64,000 nt of DNA from the NCBI GenBank assembly GCA_963674895.2, contig CAXXCY010000001.1, forward strand, positions 1 to 64,000, in the 5' to 3' direction. The position numbers were made by a program, and so were the translations under genes. This stretch comes from CAXXOK01 sp963674895. Its GTDB lineage: Bacteria > Bacillota > Clostridia > Christensenellales > Aristaeellaceae. This document shows positions 23,470 through 31,881 of the stretch, piece by piece (the first letter of the stretch is position 1; each line of letters starts with the position of its first letter). The notes beneath the pieces were generated by a model, which did no database searches, was not told the DNA's origin, and was given only the letters and a program-made list of their open reading frames with translations.

Positions 23470-25173
23470 TTGGAGATAATAAAGATGGAGAATACTCCAC
23501 ATACAATTGCAGAAGTCCCACATATAACTGAATATAAGTATTTTTTGCCTAAAAGTGGTATTGGCAATAATGAGCCACAAGAACAAAAAACGAGAACAAA
23601 TTCAATTGTCATAATTGGTGCAAATGGGTCAGGTAAATCACAACTCGGTGCTTGGATGGAAAAAAACAGGCTGAATGAAGTACATCGTATTGGAGCACAA
23701 CGCTCATTGAAATTTAGCACGTATGTTCCGCAGAAAAGCTATGAACAAGCAACCAAATATCTTTTATATGGAGATGAGAATAAGCAAATTAATCATGATG
23801 CACGTTGGGGCAAAGAATTCTTGAATGGTAATTATGTTCCTCAATATACAACTGGATTGCTTAATGACTTTGAACATGCATTATCAGCGATACTTGCGAA
23901 ACTGCATAACGAGCAGAGAGAATATATTATTAATTGTAAGCAACACGAAAATGATCATATGCCTCATGATCCTGTACCTACGATGGTTGTTGACATACTT
24001 GTTGAAATCTGGAAGCAAGTTTTCCCCCATCGTCAAATTAGCCTTAATGACGGCAAGGTAATGGCCATTATGGAATGTCGTGATGAGCCTATAGAATATG
24101 AAGGAAAAGCAATGAGTGACGGGGAACGTGTGGCACTGTATGTTATTGCGCAAGCTTTAGCAATTCCAGAAAGCAAAACAATAATTATAGATGAACCCGA
24201 GTTGCATTTACATAGATCAATAATGAATAGACTGTGGAAGGCCATTGAAAAACAGCGTCCCGATTGCTTATTTATCTACCTGACACACGATACACAATTT
24301 GCAGCGAATCATACAAGATCAGATAAAATATGGGCAAAATCATATGATGGGAATAATTGGACGTGGGAAATAGTTCAAGAATCTGAACTACCCGAGCAAC
24401 TTCTTCTCGATATCCTTGGTAACCGTAAACCAGTAATATTTGTAGAAGGTGCCAATGGTAGCTATGACTTCACGCTTTACTCCGCCATTTACAAGAATTA
24501 CTATGTTATCCCATGCGGAAGCTGTATAGAAGTTATCGAACGAACGAAAGCAATGAAAAAAGCAGCCCAGTTACATCATCTGGAAGTATTCGGGATAATA
24601 GACCGAGATTTTCGTAGCGATATCGAAATTGCTGCTCTTGAGCAGTATAATATTTTTTCATTAAAAATAGCTGAGGTTGAGAATCTGTTTATTACTCAAG
24701 AGATTCTGGGAATAATAAATCAGTATCTAGCTTTAGCAGATGAAACAGCAATTGACAGAATAATGAATTTCGTAATGCGAACAAAGTATGCCAATATGAA
24801 AAATCAGCAAATCCGATTAGCCTCAATCAGTGAAATAAAATACCAATTAAGTATTCTGGATATATCAGATACGCAAACCGATGAAGAAGTTTTATTAGCA
24901 ATAAAGGAAATTGATCTTGAGAATATTCGAGCAATAATAACATCGAAATATCAAGAAGCTGATGGGAAATATATGGATATATTGCTTATTCTTAACGACA
25001 AAAGCATAGTAAACTCCATTGGACATTTTTTCGGACTAAATGATGATAAATACTGCGACCTAGTATTAAGACTTGTACATGGAGAAAAAGAAGCAGCGAT
25101 ACGAGAAGCATTAAATCCATATTTACCCTCTGAAATACCGTTTGAAATTGACACAAATCCAATCGCAATTTAA
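23470..25173 (+). CDS. Fused AAA ATPase-DUF4435 protein, PARIS-like (AriA-AriB) defence candidate
   Basis: 567 residues, TTGGAGATAATAAAG before ATG. N-terminal part is an ABC/AAA-15 ATPase: Walker A GANGSGKS (45-52), signature-like MSDGER (about 215-220), Walker B IIIDEPELHL (about 238-247) and a switch His in LTHDTQF. The C-terminal part matches the DUF4435/TOPRIM-like pattern: IFVEGANGSYD with acidic E326, PCGSCIEV, IIDRDFRSD (DRDFR 378-382) and AEVENLFI. In PARIS, AriA ATPase and AriB DUF4435 nuclease sense phage anti-restriction proteins such as Ocr and cause abortive infection; single-gene fusions are known. The gene is about 36% GC by eye, unlike its GC-rich neighbours, which suggests transfer. 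Assignment is by domain order and motifs. Confidence 0.7.
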   Translation: MEIIKMENTPHTIAEVPHITEYKYFLPKSGIGNNEPQEQKTRTNSIVIIGANGSGKSQLGAWMEKNRLNEVHRIGAQRSLKFSTYVPQKSYEQATKYLLYGDENKQINHDARWGKEFLNGNYVPQYTTGLLNDFEHALSAILAKLHNEQREYIINCKQHENDHMPHDPVPTMVVDILVEIWKQVFPHRQISLNDGKVMAIMECRDEPIEYEGKAMSDGERVALYVIAQALAIPESKTIIIDEPELHLHRSIMNRLWKAIEKQRPDCLFIYLTHDTQFAANHTRSDKIWAKSYDGNNWTWEIVQESELPEQLLLDILGNRKPVIFVEGANGSYDFTLYSAIYKNYYVIPCGSCIEVIERTKAMKKAAQLHHLEVFGIIDRDFRSDIEIAALEQYNIFSLKIAEVENLFITQEILGIINQYLALADETAIDRIMNFVMRTKYANMKNQQIRLASISEIKYQLSILDISDTQTDEEVLLAIKEIDLENIRAIITSKYQEADGKYMDILLILNDKSIVNSIGHFFGLNDDKYCDLVLRLVHGEKEAAIREALNPYLPSEIPFEIDTNPIAI

Positions 25174-25231
25174 ATTATTCTTCTAGATAATTAAGTAAAA
25201 TGTATTGCTTTCAATATAACGATATATTTAA

Positions 25232-25295
25232 TTGACAGAGTATGTTATGGTTTATATACAAAATGAGTATACATTACCCATATTTTAGTATACTC
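25232..25295 (+). promoter_or_regulatory. Promoter and inverted-repeat operator of the nitroreductase gene
   Basis: TTGACA (25232-25237), 17 bases, TATACA (25255-25260). Directly downstream GAGTATAC (25265-25272) and GTATACTC (25288-25295) form an exact inverted repeat, ideally placed for repression. A related GAGTATG lies in the spacer. The regulator is not in the window. Confidence 0.7.
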
Positions 25296-25320
25296 TTAAC
25301 GCACCGAAGGAGTAATTAGC

Positions 25321-25833
25321 ATGAATACCACCCAAGCCATCCGCGCCCGCAGGTCCGTGCGCAAATACAAGCCGGGGGCCGTGATCCCGCAGGAACACAT
25401 CGACCTGATGCTGGAGGCCGCGATGCACGCGCCCAGCGCCAGAAACTCGCGCCCGTGGAGCTTTATCGTGGTCGAAAGCGCCGCGGCGCGCAGGAAGATC
25501 ACCGAGGGAACCAACGGCAACTGGTTTTTGAACGACGCGGCCCTTGCCGTCGTCGTCTGCGGCGATCACGACGCCATGCCGGACGGCCCCGCAGAAGGCT
25601 TCTGGCAGCAGGGCTGCGCCGCCGCGACCCAAAACCTGCTGCTGCAGGCCACGGAGCTAGGCTACGGAACCTGCTGGTGCGGCGTGTACCCGGGAAACCG
25701 TACCCCGGTCGTCACGGAGGTTCTGGGCATCCGGGACGCCGTTCCCCTGGCGATGATCGCCGTGGGTGTGCCCGACGAATCCCCCGCCGCCAAGGGCTTT
25801 TTCGATAAAACCAGGGTGCGGTACGTGCGGTAG
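25321..25833 (+). CDS. Nitroreductase-family FMN flavoprotein
   Basis: 170 residues, GAAGGAGTAATTAGC before ATG. FMN-binding signatures RARRSVRKY (residues 8-16) and HAPSARNSRPW (36-46), then LLQATELGYGTCWCGVYP and an AVGVPDE end. Size equals the short nitroreductase subfamily. Likely dimeric NAD(P)H-dependent reductase of nitro, quinone or other electrophiles. Monocistronic with an operator palindrome in its promoter, so probably inducible. Confidence 0.85.
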   Translation: MNTTQAIRARRSVRKYKPGAVIPQEHIDLMLEAAMHAPSARNSRPWSFIVVESAAARRKITEGTNGNWFLNDAALAVVVCGDHDAMPDGPAEGFWQQGCAAATQNLLLQATELGYGTCWCGVYPGNRTPVVTEVLGIRDAVPLAMIAVGVPDESPAAKGFFDKTRVRYVR

Positions 25834-25924
25834 CCCCTGTCGTTTTTAATCCCGGCAAGTATGGTATTTTCCATAGTCCAGCCCTTCCCGTAACCAAAGC
25901 CAATTCATTGCGCGAGGTGACAGT

Positions 25925-27466
25925 ATGGCGCCCGACGCCCCCATCGTACGCTTTGAGCACGTGTCCGTGCGCTATCCGGGCGCGCTGGCCAACGACGACG
26001 TGAGCCTGGAGATCAGGCGCGGCGAGGCCTTCGCGCTGGTCGGCGAGAACGGCGCGGGCAAGACCACCCTGATGAACGTGCTCTACGGGCTGGTGCGCCC
26101 GGCGCTGGGCGAGGTGACCATTAAGGGACAGAAAATCCCGTCCCGCCACGATCCGATGCGCGCGATGTCGATGGGCGTGGGCATGGTGCACCAGCACTTC
26201 AAGCTCGTGCCGAGCTTCACCGTGGCGCAGAATATCGCGCTGGGCGCGGAACCGGTGAAAAACCTCTTATTCTACGATCAAAAGAGAATCAACCGCGAGG
26301 TGCTTGCCCTGGGCGCGCGCTTCGGCCTGCCCGTCAATCCGGCGGACGTCGTGGGCGACCTGAGCGTGGGGCTGCAGCAGCGCGTGGAAATCCTCAAGGC
26401 CCTGCACCGCGGCGCGGATATTCTGGTGCTGGACGAGCCGACCGCCGTGCTCTCCCCCGCCGAGTGCGACGAGCTGTTTGCGGTGCTGCGCGGCGTCGTG
26501 AAGGAACAGGGTATGACCGTGATATTGATCACCCACAAGCTGCACGAGGTGATGCAGTTTTCCGACCGCGTCGGCGTGATGAAGCAGGGGAAGCTCGCGG
26601 GCATCGTAAACACGGCGGAAACCGACGAAAAGCGGCTCGCGGCGATGATGGTCGGGCGAGAGGTGCTGTTCAAGGAACTGCGTGCCGGCAAGCCCACGGA
26701 CCGCGCGGTGCTCACGCTGGACGGTCTGCGGGCGCGGGACGACCGGGGCCTGCCCGCCGTGAAGGGCATCGATCTGACCGTGCACGCGGGCGAGATCGTG
26801 GGCGTATGCGGCGTGGAGGGCAACGGGCAGACGGAGCTTTGCGAGTGCATTATGGGCATGCGCCCTCAGGCCGGCGGCGAGGTATACCTAAACGGAGAAA
26901 ACATCAGCCGCCTGAGCCCGCGGGAGATCCGAAGCATGGGCGTGAGCTTCATCCCGTCCGACCGGCTGCGCACCGGGCTTTCCGCGGAGGCGACGGTGAT
27001 GGAGAACATGCTGGTGGGCAAGCAGCGGCAGCCCCAGTTCCGCAAGCTCGGCGTACAGCTCCGCAAGCGCCGCGCGCTGGACTATGCCCGGGAGCTTTCC
27101 CAGGCCTTCGACGTGCGCTCCGGCGGGGTGGACCTGCCGGTGAAGAGCCTCTCGGGCGGCAACATGCAAAAAGCCGTCGTCGCGCGGGAGTTTTCGTTCG
27201 ACACGCCCGTGCTGATCATCGACCAGCCCACGCGCGGCGTGGACATCGGCGCGATCGAGTTCATCCATGAAAAGATATTGGAAAAGCGCGCCGCCGGCTG
27301 CGCCATCCTGCTGGTGAGCGCGGACCTGGACGAGCTGTTCCGGCTGTCGGACCGGCTGGTAACGCTGTACGAGGGGCGGTTCACGGGCAAGTTTATCAAC
27401 GGTGAGATCGGGAAACAGGAGATCAGCTACTATATGACGGGCGGCAGGCAGGAGGCGCGGGTATGA
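25925..27466 (+). CDS. Nucleoside-type (BMP family) ABC transporter ATP-binding protein
   Basis: 513 residues with two ABC domains. First: Walker A GENGAGKTT, signature LSVGLQQR and Walker B ILVLDEPT. Second: degenerate Walker A GVEGNGQTE, signature LSGGNMQKAVVARE and IIDQPTRGVD. Double-domain ATPases with a degenerate second Walker A occur in RbsA-like and YufO/BMP-type nucleoside importers. It is coupled to two permeases by 4-base overlaps. The usual upstream basic membrane lipoprotein is not present here. The nitroreductase gene ends 91 bases before. Confidence 0.85.
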   Translation: MAPDAPIVRFEHVSVRYPGALANDDVSLEIRRGEAFALVGENGAGKTTLMNVLYGLVRPALGEVTIKGQKIPSRHDPMRAMSMGVGMVHQHFKLVPSFTVAQNIALGAEPVKNLLFYDQKRINREVLALGARFGLPVNPADVVGDLSVGLQQRVEILKALHRGADILVLDEPTAVLSPAECDELFAVLRGVVKEQGMTVILITHKLHEVMQFSDRVGVMKQGKLAGIVNTAETDEKRLAAMMVGREVLFKELRAGKPTDRAVLTLDGLRARDDRGLPAVKGIDLTVHAGEIVGVCGVEGNGQTELCECIMGMRPQAGGEVYLNGENISRLSPREIRSMGVSFIPSDRLRTGLSAEATVMENMLVGKQRQPQFRKLGVQLRKRRALDYARELSQAFDVRSGGVDLPVKSLSGGNMQKAVVAREFSFDTPVLIIDQPTRGVDIGAIEFIHEKILEKRAAGCAILLVSADLDELFRLSDRLVTLYEGRFTGKFINGEIGKQEISYYMTGGRQEARV

Positions 27467-28587
27467 AGAAGCCGCAAATCCCTCCCGCTGTGAAGGCCCT
27501 GATCGCGATCAAGCCCAAGCAGAAGCTGACCGCACAGTACCTGCTGTCGCTGCTGATCGCGGTGGCGCTGGCGTTCGGGGTCGGCGCAATCATCATGCTT
27601 TTGTGCGGGTACGATCCGATCGTATGTTATTCCGCGCTGTTCAGGGGCGCTTTGGGCAAATCCCGCGCGTTCGGGAACACGCTGGCGAAAACCGCCACGC
27701 TCTGCCTGACCGGCCTGGCGATGAGCGTCGCGGCCAAGGCGGGCATCTTCAACGTGGGCGGCGAGGGCCAGCTGTACTTCGGCGGACTGGCCGCGGCCGT
27801 GGTCGGCGCGCGGCTCGCGGGCGCACCCGCGTGGGTGATCATCCTCTGCGCGCTGCTTGCGGCTGTAGCCGCGGGCGGGCTGTACGCGTGGGTGCCGGGC
27901 GTTCTCAAGGTGAAGCTGAAGGTCAACGAGGTGGTCACGACCATCCTGCTGAACTCCGCCGCCATCTATTTTTGCAGCTACCTGGCCAACGGCCCGCTCA
28001 AGACCGCAGAGCGCGGCATCTCCTCGGGCACGGACAGCGTGGCCGCGTCGTTCGCGCCGCTCATCCGGCTGAGCAACTTAAACGGCAGCGTGTTCATCGC
28101 GGGGATCGCAGCCCTGTTGATCTGGTACCTGATGACGCGCTCCACTGCGGGCTTTGAAATGAAGATCACGGGCACGAACGCGCGCTTCGCCAAGTACGGC
28201 GGCATCCGCGCCGACCGGCTGATGATCGCGGGCATGGTGCTCTCGGGGATGCTGTGCGGGATGGTTGGGATGATCGAGGTCTTCGGCATCCACAAGCGGT
28301 TCATTACCAACCTCTCCGCCGGGTATTACTTCGACGGCATGCTCGTGGCGATGATAATGCGCTACCAGCCGTTCGGCGTGATTTTGATGAGCTTTTTCTT
28401 CGCCGTCCTCACCATCGGCGGCTCGGCCATGGAGCTTTCGGCGGGAATCTCCAGCGAGGTGATCCTGATCGTGCAGGCCGTGATCATCTTCTTCATGGCG
28501 GCCGAGGGCGGCATCCGTGAAACGCTGCGCGCCATGGCAGCCAGGCACAGGGTGCGGCGGGCGCACGCAAAGGAGGCGGGCCTGTGA
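27463..28587 (+). CDS. BMP-type nucleoside ABC transporter permease 1
   Basis: 374 residues, start overlapping the ATPase stop (ATGA). About ten spans; typical blocks ALFRGALGKSRAFGNTLAKTA, FNVGGEGQLYFGGL and KLKVNEVVTTILLNS (the conserved N-E-V-x-T-T-I-L-x-N motif of this permease family). It is the YufP-like subunit. Cytoplasmic membrane; pairs with permease 2. Confidence 0.85.
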   Translation: MKKPQIPPAVKALIAIKPKQKLTAQYLLSLLIAVALAFGVGAIIMLLCGYDPIVCYSALFRGALGKSRAFGNTLAKTATLCLTGLAMSVAAKAGIFNVGGEGQLYFGGLAAAVVGARLAGAPAWVIILCALLAAVAAGGLYAWVPGVLKVKLKVNEVVTTILLNSAAIYFCSYLANGPLKTAERGISSGTDSVAASFAPLIRLSNLNGSVFIAGIAALLIWYLMTRSTAGFEMKITGTNARFAKYGGIRADRLMIAGMVLSGMLCGMVGMIEVFGIHKRFITNLSAGYYFDGMLVAMIMRYQPFGVILMSFFFAVLTIGGSAMELSAGISSEVILIVQAVIIFFMAAEGGIRETLRAMAARHRVRRAHAKEAGL

Positions 28588-29498
28588 GCGACGTGTTCAA
28601 CCTCCTGCTGCTGCAAAACACGCTTCGGACCGCGACGCCCGTGGTGCTGTGCGCGCTGGGCTGTCTGATGACCGAGCGCGTAGGAATTATGAACATCGGC
28701 GTCGAGGGTATGATGCTGATGGGCGCGTTTTTTGCGGTGCTGGGCAGCTACCTGTACGGAAGCTGGTTGATGGGCCTGGTGTTCGTCACGGTGCTGGGCG
28801 TCCTGCTGGGGCTTTTCTATTACCTGTTTTCCATCAAATTCAAAAGCGACGAGTTCGTGATCGGCGTGGCGCTGAATATCCTCGCGGGTGGGCTGACGGT
28901 GTTTCTTTTGCGCACGCTGTTCGGCGTAAAGGGCTCGTTCTCCGGCCCCGGCATCGTGCCGCTGCCGACGCTCAGGTTCCCGTGGCTCGAGCAGATACCG
29001 GTGCTGGGTACGATCCTCAGCGGCAACACGCTGCTTGTCTATGTCAGCTGGATTTTGGTGTTCCTGTGCTGGCTGCTCTTATACAAAACGCCGCTCGGGT
29101 TCCACCTGCGCGCGTCCGGCGAGGCGCCGGAAGCCCTGCGCGCCGCGGGCAGGAACCCCGACCGCATGAAGATGCTCGCGTCCGTGCTCTGCGGCGTGCT
29201 CGCGTCGCTCTCCGGCGCGCACCTGAGCCTTGGGTACCTCACGATGTTTTCTGAGAACATGAGCGCGTCGCGCGGGTTCGTGGCCGTCGCGTGCGTGATC
29301 TTCGGCGGCGGCAATCCCCCGCGCGTGTTCCTCGCCGCGCTGCTCTTCGGCTTTATCGACGCCCTCGGCCTCCGCCTCCAGCGCTATATCCCCTCCGATA
29401 TCACCGCCATGGCCCCCTACGTGGTCACCGTAATCATGATGGTGGTCGTAGTGCTTTTAAAGCGCAGGAAGAAACAAAGTCCGCAGGAGGGACGCTAG
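28584..29498 (+). CDS. BMP-type nucleoside ABC transporter permease 2
   Basis: 304 residues, GTG start overlapping permease 1 by 4 bases. Starts with LLLLQNTLRTATPVVLCALGCLMTERVGIMNIGVEGMMLMGA (NIGVEGMML is the family motif), followed by spans and SDEFVIGVALNILAGGLT. Contains HLRASGEAPEALRAAGRNP, the cytoplasmic coupling loop. YufQ-like subunit. Ends at the composite hairpin array. Confidence 0.85.
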   Translation: MSDVFNLLLLQNTLRTATPVVLCALGCLMTERVGIMNIGVEGMMLMGAFFAVLGSYLYGSWLMGLVFVTVLGVLLGLFYYLFSIKFKSDEFVIGVALNILAGGLTVFLLRTLFGVKGSFSGPGIVPLPTLRFPWLEQIPVLGTILSGNTLLVYVSWILVFLCWLLLYKTPLGFHLRASGEAPEALRAAGRNPDRMKMLASVLCGVLASLSGAHLSLGYLTMFSENMSASRGFVAVACVIFGGGNPPRVFLAALLFGFIDALGLRLQRYIPSDITAMAPYVVTVIMMVVVVLLKRRKKQSPQEGR

Positions 29499-29506
29499 GC
29501 TTGACG

Positions 29507-29652
29507 GGGGCTTTGCGCCCCCAAACCCCCGCAGTTAAGGACATCGTCCTCAACAATCCATTATTACATAGGCCGCGCAATGCGCGGCCTATATTGATGG
29601 GATTGTAAAGGGCATAGCCCTTTTCTGGGGTGATAGGGGCAACGCCCCTATC
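29507..29652. repeat. Composite hairpin array between convergent genes (copy B)
   Basis: About 150 bases with consecutive perfect hairpins: GGGGGC-TTTGC-GCCCC (29507-29522), an AGGAC-ATC-GTCCT, GGCCGCGCAATGCGCGGCC inside 29568-29592, AAGGGCATAGCCCTT inside 29607-29623 and TAGGGGCAACGCCCCTA inside 29632-29652. The third and fourth are identical in core to modules in the copy at 19441-19488. It lies between the ends of permease 2 and the VanW-like gene. Confidence 0.7.
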
Positions 29653-29653
29653 G

Positions 29654-30805
29654 TCACTCGACTTTGAAAATCTGTATCGTGAGCACGCCCTCACCTGTGG
29701 ATTCGGCGAGGATGCGGATGGGAAAATCGTAATCGTTCTGGAAGATGAAGTTGAGCTTGTCGCTGCCCACGGCGGCGTCCTGATGCATGGGCAGGTAGCG
29801 CGCGCAGGCGGGGCCATGCGGGCGGCGGTAGAGAACGGTTACGCCGGGCAGCTGACGCACGGTGTTATAAAGCGTCGACGAGCTCTGGCACGTGCCGCCG
29901 CCGTAGCCTGGCTTGGCGATCCCGTTCACCAGCACGGGCGCGAGGAAATAGCCGTTGTCCTTTTTATACGGGCCGATCTGCTCGTTGAAGTTCAGGCTTT
30001 CCCCCGGCCGCATGACGCGGGTCATCAGCTCGCAGGAGCGCACGATATTTTTCACGCGGCCGTCGTTCAGGTCCGAGCCGTTGTTATAGGCAAAAAACGA
30101 GGAGAACGCCGCGATCGGCGTTTCCGCGCTCATAGGCACGTCCGTGGGCGACACCACCGCCAGATCGGTTAAAAGCGAAGCGTCGATATAGCCGTAGCTG
30201 CGCCAGTACAGCACCTTGGCAAAGCCGTCCACAAATTCCAGAATCGCCACCTTGCTGCCCGCCCCGGGCTGGATGGCAAAGGCTTCGCTCCCGGTATCGG
30301 GATTGACGTACACCTTGGTCGTTTCGGTAACCGTGGCCACATACTTGTTCATCACCACGCCGTAGGGCGGGGTGTTTTCGGGATCGAGCACCGTAACCTC
30401 TTCGTCGATGCACGTGCGCAGGATAAAGCCCGCGACCCCGTCCTTCTCGGCCAGCACATAGGCGGGGTACACCGCATAAATGGTGATGACCTCGCCCTTG
30501 TTCACGTAGCCGAGTATCGCCGATTTCTGGTCCTGGTCGGCGCGGATGTTCGCGGTAGCACCGTTGGCGGTCAGGAATTTGATCTTCGTGGTATACAGGG
30601 GGGTGAGCCCTTCAATGATGGGCGGCACACGGTCGGCTTCACCCACGATCTCGCCCATGCCGTCGTCGGGAACGTCGTCCTCGACGACCAGCTCCTCGGC
30701 AACCGGCGTTTCTAGAGGCCCCGCCGTTTGGGCGAACGCCTGCGCGGCGGCCAGCAGCAAAAGCCCCGCGAAACCCAAGGCCAGCAAACGTCTCAACAAG
30801 CGCAC
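29654..30805 (-). CDS. Secreted VanW-like protein with SH3-like domain
   Basis: 383 residues; signal peptide (LRRLLALGFAGLLLLAAAQAFA). A bacterial SH3-like part (TTKIKFLTANGATANIRADQDQ...) spans about residues 75-150, then a VanW domain: VMRPGESLNFNEQIGPYKKDNGYF, then GYGGGTCQSSSTLYNTV (the hallmark G-G-G-x-C-Q-x-S-S-T-L-Y-N) and NDYDFPIRI. VanW proteins are of unknown biochemical role, extracellular and linked to peptidoglycan by context. The start is GTG 30805 or TTG 30799 (better ribosome-site spacing). Not associated with van resistance genes. Confidence 0.85.
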   Translation of the reverse strand: MRLLRRLLALGFAGLLLLAAAQAFAQTAGPLETPVAEELVVEDDVPDDGMGEIVGEADRVPPIIEGLTPLYTTKIKFLTANGATANIRADQDQKSAILGYVNKGEVITIYAVYPAYVLAEKDGVAGFILRTCIDEEVTVLDPENTPPYGVVMNKYVATVTETTKVYVNPDTGSEAFAIQPGAGSKVAILEFVDGFAKVLYWRSYGYIDASLLTDLAVVSPTDVPMSAETPIAAFSSFFAYNNGSDLNDGRVKNIVRSCELMTRVMRPGESLNFNEQIGPYKKDNGYFLAPVLVNGIAKPGYGGGTCQSSSTLYNTVRQLPGVTVLYRRPHGPACARYLPMHQDAAVGSDKLNFIFQNDYDFPIRILAESTGEGVLTIQIFKVE

Positions 30806-30864
30806 ACCCTCCTTTCCGACAGTATAACACAGTTTGGATAGCGGCGCGATACGCCCGCCAAAGA

Positions 30865-30893
30865 TTTACGAAACCCCGAAAGGATGCTATAAT
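30865..30893 (+). promoter_or_regulatory. Promoter of fba
   Basis: TTTACG (30865-30870), 17 bases, TATAAT (30888-30893) with an extended TG in TGCTATAAT. The start ATG of fba is at 30925, after GGAGGGCTCCCAAT. Confidence 0.65.
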
Positions 30894-30924
30894 AAGCAGA
30901 CATGAAGCAAGGAGGGCTCCCAAT

Positions 30925-31860
30925 ATGCCGTTGGTCAACACACGGGAAATGTTTAAAAAAGCCTACGAAGGCGGATATGCGATCGGCGCCTTCAACGTAA
31001 ACAATATGGAGATTATCCAGGGGATTACCGAGGCCGCGAAGGCGGAAAACGCGCCGCTGATTTTGCAGGTGAGCAAGGGCGCGCGCAAGTATGCCAAACA
31101 TATTTACCTGATGAAAATGATCGAGGCGGCGCTGATCGACACCGATCTGCCCATCGCCGTGCACCTGGACCACGGCCCGGATTTTGAAACCGCCAAGAGC
31201 TGCATCGACGGCGGGTTCACCAGCGTGATGATCGACGGCAGCCACCTGTCGTTTGAAGAAAACATCGAGCAAACAAAGCGCGTTGTGGATTACGCCCACA
31301 GCCAGAAGAGCTACGTCACCGTGGAAGCGGAGCTAGGCCGCCTGGCGGGCGTGGAGGACGAAATCAAGGTTTCGTCGGAAGACAGCTCCTACACTCATCC
31401 GGACGAGGTGGAGGAGTTCGTCAGGCGCACCGGCTGCGACAGCCTGGCCATCGCCATCGGCACAAGCCACGGCGCGTTCAAGTTTACGGGCGAGCCCAAG
31501 CTGCGCTTTGACATTCTGGAGGAGGTCGGCAAACGCCTGCCCGGTTACCCCATCGTGCTCCACGGCGCGAGCAGCGTCGTGCCCGAATACGTGCAGATGA
31601 TCAACCAGTACGGCGGCAATATGCCCGGCGCGCAGGGCGTGCCCGAGTCGATGCTGCGCAAGGCCGCGTCCATGGCCGTATGCAAGATCAACATCGACAG
31701 CGACCTCCGCCTCGCCTTTACCGCCGAGGTGCGCAAGCATTTCGCCGAGCATCCGGACCACTTCGACCCGCGCCAGTACCTTTCCGACGCGCGCGACGGC
31801 ATCCGCTCCATGGTTCAGCACAAGATCGTAAACGTGCTGGGATGCAATAATAAAGCCTGA
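30925..31860 (+). CDS. fba: Class II fructose-bisphosphate aldolase
   Basis: 311 residues. Cleaves fructose 1,6-bisphosphate to glyceraldehyde 3-phosphate and dihydroxyacetone phosphate with a divalent metal. Zinc-binding and active-site blocks: VHLDHGPDFE (HLDHG), SVMIDGSHLSFEENI (IDGS), VEAELGRLAG and GTSHGAFKF, then VLHGASSVV and KINIDSDLRLAFT, all classical class II. Followed 21 bases later by rfbB. Glycolysis and gluconeogenesis. Confidence 0.95.
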   Translation: MPLVNTREMFKKAYEGGYAIGAFNVNNMEIIQGITEAAKAENAPLILQVSKGARKYAKHIYLMKMIEAALIDTDLPIAVHLDHGPDFETAKSCIDGGFTSVMIDGSHLSFEENIEQTKRVVDYAHSQKSYVTVEAELGRLAGVEDEIKVSSEDSSYTHPDEVEEFVRRTGCDSLAIAIGTSHGAFKFTGEPKLRFDILEEVGKRLPGYPIVLHGASSVVPEYVQMINQYGGNMPGAQGVPESMLRKAASMAVCKINIDSDLRLAFTAEVRKHFAEHPDHFDPRQYLSDARDGIRSMVQHKIVNVLGCNNKA

Positions 31861-31881
31861 TATACAGGGGGAGACAACGCC

